Assembly: GCA_012727685.1 (NCBI GenBank)
Contig: JAAYGO010000012.1
Coordinates: forward strand, 1-10,595
Direction of reading: 5' to 3'
DNA length: 10,595 nucleotides
Origin: Bacillota bacterium
GTDB lineage: Bacteria > Bacillota > Dethiobacteria > DTU022
The position numbers and the translations under genes are program-made. Below the pieces are notes generated by a model. That model was not told the DNA's origin and did not search any database. It saw only the letters and a program-made list of their open reading frames with translations. This document shows positions 1-5,783 of this stretch, piece after piece. Position 1 is the stretch's first letter. Each line of letters begins with the position of its first letter.

Positions 1-69
1 ACAATTGCATCACCTCAAGTGCAAGGTTTTGGAGGGATTTCTATGGTTTTCCTTGCACTTATTATATCA
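1..69 (-). promoter_or_regulatory. Possible leftward extended -10 promoter with leader at the window edge
   Basis: On the minus strand, positions 66-61 read TATAAT, preceded by TGA at 69-67, which matches an extended -10 element (TGnTATAAT). No convincing -35 is present. Transcription would run off the left edge. Near the edge the minus strand carries a GAGGTG Shine-Dalgarno-like word (16-11), with a TTG at 4-2 spaced six bases away. A gene divergent to the flavin protein may therefore start just outside the window. This is inferred from short motifs only. Confidence 0.3.
17..60. repeat. Inverted repeat AAGTGCAAGG / CCTTGCACTT
   Basis: Two perfect 10-base arms, 17-26 and 51-60, are separated by 24 bases. 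No T-tract follows on either strand, so a terminator is unlikely. The right arm directly abuts the leftward TATAAT at 61-66, so the dyad would cover the start of that transcript. It could be an operator or an RNA leader hairpin. Confidence 0.5.
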
Positions 70-239
70 TAAAAAGGGCAAAAAGTCCTTATTTTAAAGG
101 CTTTCCGGCTTGCGCAGGAAGCCCTAAATTACAAGCAATTATGACTGGCGCTTTGCCTCGAAATAATCTTAATTCCAGTTATTGCAATTTAATGTCACAA
201 TGTCAAGGCCCGGCACCTCGCCTCGTCCCCTTGTCCATC

Positions 240-268
240 TTGAAAATTCAGTTACCTTGTGATGTAAT
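240..268 (+). promoter_or_regulatory. Sigma-A type promoter for the flavin-binding protein gene
   Basis: The -35 TTGAAA (240-245) and -10 TGTAAT (263-268) are separated by exactly 17 bases, and each differs from consensus at one position. Transcription would start near 275, giving a leader of about 34 bases that contains the AAGGAGG ribosome site at 295-301. No operator is evident between promoter and gene. Confidence 0.6.
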
Positions 269-308
269 AAAAAAGGGGATCAACATCAATCATTAAGGAG
301 GTGCTAGC

Positions 309-719
309 ATGCAAGAAGCAATGCTGGAAGTCTATGAATATCTAAAAAAATGCAAAACCTATTTTCTTGCCACGGTAGAGGGTGACCAGCCCAGGGTCCG
401 GCCTTTCGGCACCGTAAATATTTTTGAGGGTAAGCTGTATATTCAAACCGGCAAGGTCAAAAATGTCTCCAAGCAGATGATGGCGAACCCCAAAATTGAG
501 ATCTGCGGCATGCTGGATGGCGGGAAGTGGATTCGCGTGGAAGCCATTGCCGTTGAAGACGACAGGGTGGAACCCAGGCAGGCAATGCTGGATGCCTATC
601 CCCAGCTCAAGTCGCGCTATGGCCCTGACGACGGCAACAACCAGGTCTTTTACCTGACCAAGGCCACCGCTAGCTTTTGCTCTTTTACTGAAGAACCGCG
701 CGTGGTTAAGTTTGGCTAA
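309..719 (+). CDS. Pyridoxamine 5'-phosphate oxidase family (FMN-binding split barrel) protein
   Basis: This 136-residue protein looks like a small single-domain member of the PNPOx-like split-barrel superfamily. Such proteins are usually cytoplasmic dimers that bind FMN, F420 or heme. The N-terminal helix is followed by a strand reading YFLATVEGDQPRVRPFG (about residues 18-34), the family's typical first beta hairpin with its R-P-F/G segment. Next comes LYIQTGKVKNVSKQMMANPKIEICG, where the TGK..N..KQ stretch usually contacts the flavin phosphate. The length suits clostridial members annotated only as PNPOx family; it is not a PdxH-type enzyme, and the substrate is unknown. The start is set by AAGGAGG ending seven bases upstream. 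The gene is probably monocistronic, with a good promoter in front and a palindrome behind. Confidence 0.85.
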   Translation: MQEAMLEVYEYLKKCKTYFLATVEGDQPRVRPFGTVNIFEGKLYIQTGKVKNVSKQMMANPKIEICGMLDGGKWIRVEAIAVEDDRVEPRQAMLDAYPQLKSRYGPDDGNNQVFYLTKATASFCSFTEEPRVVKFG

Positions 720-750
720 TGCTGTTCCTGGCTGGCCTATTTACCTATAC

Positions 751-783
751 ATAAGGGTTTCGAGGACTCCTCGAAACCCTTAT
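751..783. terminator. 33-base near-perfect palindrome between convergent genes
   Basis: Arms 751-766 and 768-783 are fully complementary around a single central base, so a long stable hairpin can form from either strand. It lies between the stop codons of the flavin protein (719) and the cupin (818, opposite strand), the usual place for a bidirectional terminator. Neither side has a real T-tract, which lowers certainty of intrinsic termination. Confidence 0.6.
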
Positions 784-817
784 GCTTTCACCTGCAAATT
801 TTAAATATAGAGCGGCT

Positions 818-1666
818 TTAAAACTGGTCACTGCCCTCCCTGATATAATCGCCGCCGTTGCCGCCTGAGAAATGAATGATCGGGCGTTCCAGCTTCGGTA
901 CCAAAATGGGGCTGTGCTTCAAACCGCGGGGAACATAGACGAGACAGCTTTTTTTCACCGCGATCACTTCATCGCCGATGGCAAAGGTCAATTCAGCCCC
1001 CAGCTCATCGGGATGCCGGGCATCACTGCCAATAAAGCCGAATATTTCATCGAAATCGTGGCTGTGCTCTTCAGGGCCCGTATCATTGTCCGTATGAAAC
1101 CACACTGCTTCCAGGTACGGCGCGCCGCGCAGTTTTCTGCCGTCAATCCACAGCAGCGGCGTGAGAAAACCCTCGGGTGCGGAGGGAAGCCTGCCATCCA
1201 CCGGTTCGTATCTCACCACCCAGTTGCGGGCATAGGTGCCTGCAGGCGCGGTGGGCTCCGCCGGAATCTCTTCATAGATATCGGTATTGATGTGGCAGGT
1301 ATAGTGGAAGACTGGTTGCTTAAGGTTGCGCACTTCCAGGCGGCCATGGGCCGCCCCTCCAGGAACGAAAACGATGCTCGTCTGCGTTAAGAGCAGCCTG
1401 TCGTTTTCGATCCAGAGCTCGATTTCGGCATTTAAGTTTTCGGGGGCACCGGGATCGGCGCCGATAAACATCAGCAGCTCATCGGAACGATGTTTAAAAA
1501 AGTCGTCTTGCCGGTAGGGCTTCACAATCCAGCTCGCATTGCCGTAAAAGCAGCCCGGTAAAAACTGTCTGTCCATCGTGACGACCTGAACCCGCGCCGC
1601 TCCGTTTGCCGGACTGCCGGCGCTGGAATCACCGGGAGCAAAGGCAAAATATCTGGCGTTAGACAT
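818..1666 (-). CDS. Two-domain cupin protein, metabolic role unknown
   Basis: This is a bicupin of about 282 residues with two tandem beta-barrel domains that resemble each other. Numbered from the chosen start, the C-terminal domain has a full metal site: H201-x-H203-x3-E207 in EEHSHDFDE, and H251 in the PxGxxH word PRGLKH. The N-terminal domain keeps H59, E63 and H107 (PGGAAH) but has Phe at the first His position, so it may bind metal more weakly or not at all. Bicupins act as dioxygenases, isomerases, decarboxylases or sugar-binding proteins; nothing here selects one. No signal peptide is seen. The start is the ATG at 1666 because AGGAGG lies seven bases upstream; in-frame ATGs at 1672 and 1699 have poor or no site. 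It lies 123 bases downstream of the SDR gene on the same strand, suggesting a shared pathway. Confidence 0.75.
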   Translation of the reverse strand: MSNARYFAFAPGDSSAGSPANGAARVQVVTMDRQFLPGCFYGNASWIVKPYRQDDFFKHRSDELLMFIGADPGAPENLNAEIELWIENDRLLLTQTSIVFVPGGAAHGRLEVRNLKQPVFHYTCHINTDIYEEIPAEPTAPAGTYARNWVVRYEPVDGRLPSAPEGFLTPLLWIDGRKLRGAPYLEAVWFHTDNDTGPEEHSHDFDEIFGFIGSDARHPDELGAELTFAIGDEVIAVKKSCLVYVPRGLKHSPILVPKLERPIIHFSGGNGGDYIREGSDQF

Positions 1667-1690
1667 CTCCATTCCTCCTGCCCCAATTTG

Positions 1691-1719
1691 AATTGACATT
1701 CCCCTATTCCAATTGACAT
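1691..1719. repeat. Direct repeat AATTGACAT, two copies exactly 20 bases apart
   Basis: The nonamer occurs at 1691-1699 and 1711-1719, a phase of about two helical turns, just upstream of the cupin's ribosome site. On the coding (minus) strand it reads ATGTCAATT. Same-face spacing is typical of binding by a regulator dimer or two tandem monomers. It could give separate control of the cupin or be chance. Confidence 0.4.
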
Positions 1720-1740
1720 CGATTTAACATTAATTGAAGC

Positions 1741-1764
1741 GCCCGGCCTGAAAACCGGCTGGGC
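1741..1764 (-). other. Hairpin between the SDR and cupin genes
   Basis: GCCCGGCC (1741-1748) pairs with GGCTGGGC (1757-1764) over eight pairs including one G-T, with an eight-base loop. In the transcribed (minus) direction it follows the SDR stop by about 25 bases. It is followed by GCTTCAATTA rather than a T-run, so partial attenuation or mRNA processing is as plausible as termination. Confidence 0.4.
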
Positions 1765-1789
1765 TTTAAAACAAAAGGGTTGCCATAAA

Positions 1790-2596
1790 TCAGACGATGC
1801 AGAGCAGCCCTCCATCATGCGGGTAGACACAACCGGTAATCTGAGCGCCTGCCGGGCTGGCGAGGAAAACGCACAGCGCCCCGATTTCGATGGGCTCGCC
1901 AAACCGGTGGGCCGGAAGATCCTGTTCCACGGTTTTGATGAAGCTTTCCGGCAAATCCTTGTCCAGATCGGAATGGGTCGGCCCCGGGGCGATGCAGTTA
2001 ACCCTGACGCCGTAATCTCCCAGCACAATGGCCAGATACCTGCTAAAGATCTCTACTCCCGCCTTGGACACATTGTATGGGGCATTGTGGTGCTGCTTGG
2101 AGCCGCTCACCCGCTGGCCGCCGACGGAAGAAATGTTGATGATGCAGCCGCCTTTCCCGCTGTCGCGCATGGCTGGGGCAAATTCATAGATCATATGGGC
2201 GACACCGTGGAGATCCGTATTGATGACGCGATGCCATTCGCTGAGACCATTTTCACTTAAAAATGGCGTTGTGGTGGCCACGCCGGCGTTGTTTACCAGC
2301 ACGTCGACCTGATCAAATAATTGAAATACTTCTCTGGCGGCGTTCTTAACACTTTCATGATCGGATACGTCACACTTGAAGCAGGCATAGCTGCTGCCGT
2401 ACTGCTTGAGCTCTTCCACGGCCTTCAATCCGCTCTCGTAGTTGCGGCACAAGATCGCCACATTGGCCCCGCTCTGGGCAAAAGCTTCGGCGATCCCCCT
2501 GCCGATCCCGCGATTGCCCCCGGTGACCACGACATTTTTCCCGCTCACATCGAAGGCGTTTTTCATGCTTTTAATTGGGGTGCTTTTAAAAAACAT
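1790..2596 (-). CDS. Short-chain dehydrogenase/reductase (classical SDR)
   Basis: An NAD(P)-dependent oxidoreductase of about 268 residues with a Rossmann fold. Numbered from the chosen start, the cofactor glycine motif TGGNRGIG is at 25-32, the structural NNAG at 102-105, the active-site Asn at 126, Ser at 157, and Tyr174-x3-Lys178 in YNVSK. The segment between the Ser and Tyr is about four residues longer than usual and contains a KQHHNAP stretch, which may shape the substrate pocket. The C-terminus ends in the usual ITG...DGG segment. It resembles gluconate/sugar-acid dehydrogenases in general layout, but the substrate is not determined. The ATG at 2596 is preferred because AAGGA sits eight bases upstream; the ATG at 2605 abuts that site. 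It is the first gene of a probable two-gene unit with the downstream cupin. Confidence 0.9.
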   Translation of the reverse strand: MFFKSTPIKSMKNAFDVSGKNVVVTGGNRGIGRGIAEAFAQSGANVAILCRNYESGLKAVEELKQYGSSYACFKCDVSDHESVKNAAREVFQLFDQVDVLVNNAGVATTTPFLSENGLSEWHRVINTDLHGVAHMIYEFAPAMRDSGKGGCIINISSVGGQRVSGSKQHHNAPYNVSKAGVEIFSRYLAIVLGDYGVRVNCIAPGPTHSDLDKDLPESFIKTVEQDLPAHRFGEPIEIGALCVFLASPAGAQITGCVYPHDGGLLCIV

Positions 2597-2638
2597 CCTG
2601 ACCATCCTTCCCTTATATTTTTACTGAAGTTAAACGGC

Positions 2639-2653
2639 CTGTCCCAGGGACAG
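2639..2653. repeat. GTCCC palindrome CTGTCCC-A-GGGACAG
   Basis: Perfect seven-base arms flank one central base, about 40 bases upstream of the SDR start. The CTGTCCC word also occurs at 3564-3570 and 10559-10565, so this may be a minimal member of the GTCCC repeat family in this window. An operator for the SDR gene is the alternative. Confidence 0.45.
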
Positions 2654-2781
2654 CCTCCACCTTCTCCGTTTCCTTCCTTTTTACCCGGCGCACCCGGACG
2701 TCATGGAGATAAATGGCATCAAGATGATCAGCTTTTGTGAATGGCGGGCAGCATGCATGCCTTTGGAGATCTGTACAACTG

Positions 2782-2810
2782 TTGTGACATTTCTATATTT
2801 ATTTGATAAT
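2782..2810 (+). promoter_or_regulatory. Candidate promoter for the 3D-domain gene
   Basis: TTGTGA (2782-2787) and GATAAT (2805-2810) are separated by 17 bases within an AT-rich stretch. Transcription would start near 2817, leaving a leader of about 210 bases before the 3D-domain gene. That leader includes the possible small ORF at 2892. Otherwise I see no gene or structured RNA in the 2597-3028 spacer. Confidence 0.4.
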
Positions 2811-2891
2811 AGGCGGCAATACTTAATTTTAACTGAAACCAAACTGAGTAATTGCTTAAAATTTGTATTCCGGCGCTAAAATATCTCTTTT

Positions 2892-3032
2892 ATGGGCACA
2901 GTTTATACGGTAAAAAAATTAGGAAGATGCTTTAACCAGGCTGCGGACCTTGCCAGCCGCAACGCAGAGTTTAATCTTTGGAAAGCTACAAATAATAAAT
3001 TTAAATCCCCAGGCAAAGGAGATGGAAGATGA
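2892..3032 (+). CDS. Possible 46-residue leader peptide overlapping the 3D-domain gene
   Basis: An open frame starts at ATG 2892 and ends with a TGA at 3030-3032 that overlaps the ATG of the next gene (ATGA), the geometry of translational coupling. The peptide begins MGTVYTVKKLGRCFNQAADL and is basic, with no membrane segment. Against it being real: no Shine-Dalgarno site precedes its ATG, it resembles nothing I recognise, and the downstream gene has its own strong site at 3015-3021. It may be a chance ORF. Confidence 0.2.
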   Translation: MGTVYTVKKLGRCFNQAADLASRNAEFNLWKATNNKFKSPGKGDGR

Positions 3033-3481
3033 TTCCGCTCCGGCATATCTACATCATGGCCGCCGTTTTCATGCTCTTTTTTGTCTTCACTGTCTATGAC
3101 CTTAACCGGCAGCTTCATCAAGCCAGGCAGGAGATAACCGATGCAAAGAAGCTGGAACTGGAAGCGGGAGAATATACAGTGCGGGAAATGAATATTACCA
3201 TGTATGCCCCGTTAAGCGCCGGTGCAGTAAGGGGTCAGGATTTCGCCGGCAACCCGGCGCTGACAGCCAGCGGTGAAAAGGTGGTCCCTGGTGAAACAGC
3301 AGCCGCCGGGCCGAACATTCCCTTTGGCACCAGGATTTACGTGGAAGGCCTGGGGTGGTACACAGTGCAAGATCGGGGCAGCGCCATCGGGCCCGATGAT
3401 ATCGATCTGGCCGTGGAAACCGTTGAAGAGGCGCTCAGGTTCGGCAAGCAGAGGCGCCTCGTCATCTTCAAAGGTCCATAA
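3029..3481 (+). CDS. Membrane-anchored 3D-domain protein (cell-wall hydrolase type)
   Basis: A 150-residue protein with one N-terminal membrane segment (about 7-23), a short charged helical stretch (24-46) and a C-terminal 3D domain (about 53-148). The domain is named for conserved aspartates, seen here as D115 in VQDRG and D124/D126 in DDIDLA. It is related to the double-psi barrel of MltA-type lytic transglycosylases and to the C-terminal domains of Bacillus YocH/YuiC. Anchored outside the membrane, it would act on peptidoglycan, for example in wall remodelling or germination-like resuscitation. TASG..V.PG..AAGP.IPFGTRI is the usual core of the family in anaerobic Firmicutes. The start follows AAAGGAG by seven bases. 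No partner gene is adjacent on this strand. Confidence 0.85.
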   Translation: MIPLRHIYIMAAVFMLFFVFTVYDLNRQLHQARQEITDAKKLELEAGEYTVREMNITMYAPLSAGAVRGQDFAGNPALTASGEKVVPGETAAAGPNIPFGTRIYVEGLGWYTVQDRGSAIGPDDIDLAVETVEEALRFGKQRRLVIFKGP

Positions 3482-3504
3482 GTGAAAATCGCGAGCTGCT
3501 CCGG

Positions 3505-3534
3505 GCTCCAAAGCAATGAGGCCTGCTTTGGAGC
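3505..3534 (+). terminator. Hairpin after the 3D-domain gene
   Basis: Eleven perfect base pairs join 3505-3515 with 3524-3534 around an eight-base loop, 24 bases after the stop codon and before a convergent gene. No T-run follows directly, though TCTTTTCTT appears at 3574-3582. The loop contains GAGGCC (3518-3523), which is complementary to GGCCTC at 3551-3556, so a pseudoknot is possible. Confidence 0.5.
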
Positions 3535-3558
3535 GGTGCGGCTCTAAACAGGCCTCAA

Positions 3559-3570
3559 GAGAGCTGTCCC
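3559..3570 (+). repeat. GTCCC repeat word GAGAGCTGTCCC
   Basis: This 12-base word is identical to 10554-10565, the right arm of the large hairpin repeat near the right edge. Here no matching left arm (GGGACA) lies upstream, so it looks like a fragment of the same dispersed repeat. Confidence 0.4.
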
Positions 3571-3599
3571 GCGTCTTTTCTTAAGGGCCGCGCGAACAT

Positions 3600-3920
3600 T
3601 TATTCAATGATCACCGCCGTGCCCGAAGCGGTTACCATGAGCATGTTGCCTCCCTGCCCCAGCACTTCATAATCCACATCAACGCCGACAACCGCGTTTG
3701 CACCCAGAGCCGCGGCCCGCTCCCCCATTTCCTTGAGGGAAGCCGCCCTGGCTTCAACCAGCTCCCCTTCGTAGGCGCCGGAGCGGCCTCCGAAGATATT
3801 GCGCAAACCGGCCGATAGATCCTTAAGAAAATCGACTCCGGATATCACCTCGCCAAATACAATCCCCCGGTATTCAACTATCCTTTTCCCCTCAACATTC
3901 GGTGTAGTGGTCACAATCAT
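3600..3920 (-). CDS. YbjQ/UPF0145 family putative heavy-metal-binding protein
   Basis: A full-length 106-residue member of the YbjQ family (YbjQ_1 domain), which forms compact alpha/beta pentamer-like rings and has no firmly established biochemical role. Visible family marks are the N-terminal IVTTTPNVEGKRIVEYRGIVFGEVI, the central LVEARAASLKEMGERAAALGANAVVGVDVDYE, and the terminal MLMVTASGTAVII. The N-terminal ATG is supported by a GAGGAGG site about seven bases upstream on the minus strand (complement of 3928-3934). It lies 130 bases downstream of the double GNAT gene on the same strand. No clear promoter or terminator is visible between them, so it may have its own weak promoter. The metal-binding role in the family name is only a database label. 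Confidence 0.9.
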   Translation of the reverse strand: MIVTTTPNVEGKRIVEYRGIVFGEVISGVDFLKDLSAGLRNIFGGRSGAYEGELVEARAASLKEMGERAAALGANAVVGVDVDYEVLGQGGNMLMVTASGTAVIIE

Positions 3921-4046
3921 GGCCCTGCCTCCTCGCAGCTTTTTTAATCAAAGCGAAACAGCCAATGCAAACCCTGCGTGCGGCTTTTAACTGCCGTGAC
4001 ATTATCGATTTTTATTCTTCCCGGCGGCTCTTTAATCCTCCCTGCG

Positions 4047-4062
4047 CTGATCATTTGATCAG
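4047..4062. repeat. 16-base palindrome spanning the GNAT stop codon
   Basis: CTGATCA (4047-4053) and TGATCAG (4056-4062) are perfect inverted arms around two bases, and the TGA stop of the double GNAT gene lies within them. The hairpin is too short and AT-rich for a terminator. Chance or a protein-binding site are both possible. Confidence 0.3.
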
Positions 4063-5097
4063 GACAAAACGCATGTGGTCTTCCCACCGGCCGTTGATCT
4101 GGAGATACTGGCGGGCCAGCCCCTCGTAATGGAAACCCAGCTTCTCCACCACGCGCCGGGAGGCATGGTTCCGGGGCATGATATTCGCCTCAATGCGGTG
4201 CAGCCTTAACCGGTTAAAGGCAAAATCGATGACGCAGCGCAGCGCCTCCGTCATGTAACCCCGGTTCGTTTCTGCTTTATCCATGCGGTAACCCAGGAAG
4301 CAGGACTGAAAGCAGCCCCTGGCAATGCAGCTTAAAGCTGCAGAGCCGATCACCCTGCTGCAGCCGGGATCCTCCTCCTTTTTAAAAAGCCAGAACTTGT
4401 ACATGGCGCCGCGGCGCATGCTCAGCAATTCGGAGATAATTTCTTTTTTTTGATATTCAAGGGTGTAGAAGTCCGCCGGACGGAGGGGCTCCCACTTTTG
4501 TAAAAAACCCCGGTTCCGCTTGAAAAAATCCAAGACCTCGCTGGCATAGGATTCATCGATGGCTTTCAGCAGCAGCCTCTCCGTAATAAGCTGCGGAAGG
4601 GCCGCGGTGCCGTTTAAATCCGGGACCTTGCGGGCTGCCGTGACTCTATTGCAGGGTTTAAACAAGGCTCGCTTTTCCGGCCGTGGGGAGAATCCTGCTT
4701 TTTTGAACAGGCCGCAAGCTGCGCGGTTATCAGGATTTACTGCCACCTGCAGCGCAAAAAAATTTTCGTTTTCTTCAACCCAGGCAAGGAAAGCGGTTGC
4801 CGCACCCCGCCGCCGCGAACCGGGCTCTACATATAGCTCGTCTATGAAAAGTGTCTCCCCGCCGGATTCATTGCTCCAGTGATAAATCAAAATGGCGTAT
4901 CCCGCTAGCCGCCGGCCGACCTCAATAATAAAGATTTTGCCCTTAGCCGGGTCCGCTGCCAGGGTGTTGACGGTCCGCAAGATTTTTCCCTCGGAGATCG
5001 GCTGCTCATCATGGCCTGCCATCTCGCAATAATAGGAGAAAATCATCTCCATCAGGCGGCACAAATCCTTTTCTGAAAAAGGCCTGATCTTTATCAA
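4051..5097 (-). CDS. Two fused GNAT-family N-acetyltransferase domains
   Basis: This 348-residue protein joins two different acetyl-CoA-dependent GNAT domains. The N-terminal domain (about 1-147) is like stand-alone RimI/PhnO-type enzymes: motif A is DELYVEPGSRRRGAATAFL (86-104) with the RRRGAA pyrophosphate loop, and motif B is NPDNRAACGLFKKAGF (121-136). The C-terminal domain (about 168-348) is RimJ/RimL type: ITERLLLK at its start, LGYRMDKAETNRGYMTEAL (268-286), then RIEANIMPRNHASRRVVEKLGF (301-322). Both motif A regions look intact, so both sites may be active. Substrates could be ribosomal protein N-termini, amino acids or a toxic compound. The start is a TTG at 5097 with GGGGAG eight bases upstream. 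It begins 38 bases after the response regulator stop, so it is probably the last gene of the kinase/regulator operon. Confidence 0.85.
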   Translation of the reverse strand: MIKIRPFSEKDLCRLMEMIFSYYCEMAGHDEQPISEGKILRTVNTLAADPAKGKIFIIEVGRRLAGYAILIYHWSNESGGETLFIDELYVEPGSRRRGAATAFLAWVEENENFFALQVAVNPDNRAACGLFKKAGFSPRPEKRALFKPCNRVTAARKVPDLNGTAALPQLITERLLLKAIDESYASEVLDFFKRNRGFLQKWEPLRPADFYTLEYQKKEIISELLSMRRGAMYKFWLFKKEEDPGCSRVIGSAALSCIARGCFQSCFLGYRMDKAETNRGYMTEALRCVIDFAFNRLRLHRIEANIMPRNHASRRVVEKLGFHYEGLARQYLQINGRWEDHMRFVLIK

Positions 5098-5135
5098 GGC
5101 GTAATCTCCCCTTTTGGATTATGGGTTAATCATTA

Positions 5136-5783
5136 TTAGGGAGACCGGTGTCTAAGGTAAAAGATCGCCAGTTGAGTCCGGTCGCGCAACTCCAGTTTTT
5201 CGAGCAGGGCGCTGACATAGTTGCGGACGGTGCCCTCGCTTAAATAGAGCCTGGCGGCGATCTCCCGGTTGGTGAGGCCTTCGCCGACGAGGGCTATGAT
5301 CTCCAGTTCACGGGGGGTAAGTCCGTAATCGTCCAGGCTTTCCTTGCGGCTCTCTTTAATCATGGCCGAAAGGCTTAAACCGATATCGCGCTCCAGGACG
5401 ACGTTGCCCTTGACCACGGCGCGCAGGCTTTCGATGATGCTGTCGGCGGACTGGCTCTTCAAAATATAGCCCTCGGCGCCGTATTCAAGGGCCGCCTTGA
5501 TATAGGCGTCGTCTTTAAAGGTGGTCAGGATCACCACCCGCACCTCCGGGAAATGTTCCTTAATCAGGCGGGTTCCCGTGACGCCGTCCATTACCGGCAT
5601 GCGGATATCCATCAACACCAGGTCGGGCTTTTCCTTCCGGCATAAGTCAAAGGCTTCCTGCCCGTCGGCTGCGGTAGCCGTTACGGTAAAATCGCTCTCC
5701 AGTTCAAGCAGAAGCTTGAGGCTGTCCCTGATCAGGGCATCGTCATCGGCCACCAGCACTTTACAGGGCACCGGCGCGCTCAT
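5136..5783 (-). CDS. NarL/LuxR-family two-component response regulator (LnrK/LiaR-like)
   Basis: A 215-residue cytoplasmic transcription regulator. The receiver domain (8-125) has the acidic pair D13/D14, phospho-acceptor D59 in LVLMDIRMPVMDG, T87 in ILTTF and K109 in YILKS, so all switch residues are present. The C-terminal LuxR helix-turn-helix (about 153-211) reads LTPRELEIIALVGEGLTNREIA...SEGTVRNYVS, the usual DNA-recognition unit. Its start codon lies inside the last codons of the kinase gene (23-base overlap), a mark of coupled translation and pairing. The GGAAGGAG site almost touches this ATG; a GTG at 5771 is an alternative start that would not touch the domains. By analogy with B. 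subtilis LnrK it may activate the upstream ABC exporter, perhaps through the dyad at 10463-10490. Confidence 0.93.
   Translation of the reverse strand: MSAPVPCKVLVADDDALIRDSLKLLLELESDFTVTATAADGQEAFDLCRKEKPDLVLMDIRMPVMDGVTGTRLIKEHFPEVRVVILTTFKDDAYIKAALEYGAEGYILKSQSADSIIESLRAVVKGNVVLERDIGLSLSAMIKESRKESLDDYGLTPRELEIIALVGEGLTNREIAARLYLSEGTVRNYVSALLEKLELRDRTQLAIFYLRHRSP

Noticed and set aside
17..60. CIRCE-like HrcA operator
   Set aside because: CIRCE has nine-base arms TTAGCACTC/GAGTGCTAA with a nine-base gap; this repeat differs in both arm sequence and its 24-base gap.
872..1390. 172-residue open frame on the plus strand
   Set aside because: It lies fully antisense to the bicupin, whose opposite frame shows clear cupin motifs; the plus-strand product has no recognisable domain.
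1522..2028. 168-residue minus-strand frame bridging the SDR and cupin
   Set aside because: It overlaps both real genes in another frame, and its peptide is an out-of-frame reading of SDR and cupin sequence with no ribosome site.
2703..2879. 58-codon plus-strand frame starting MEINGIKMIS
   Set aside because: It has no ribosome site, runs through the candidate promoter at 2782-2810, and has an AT-driven composition with no known similarity.
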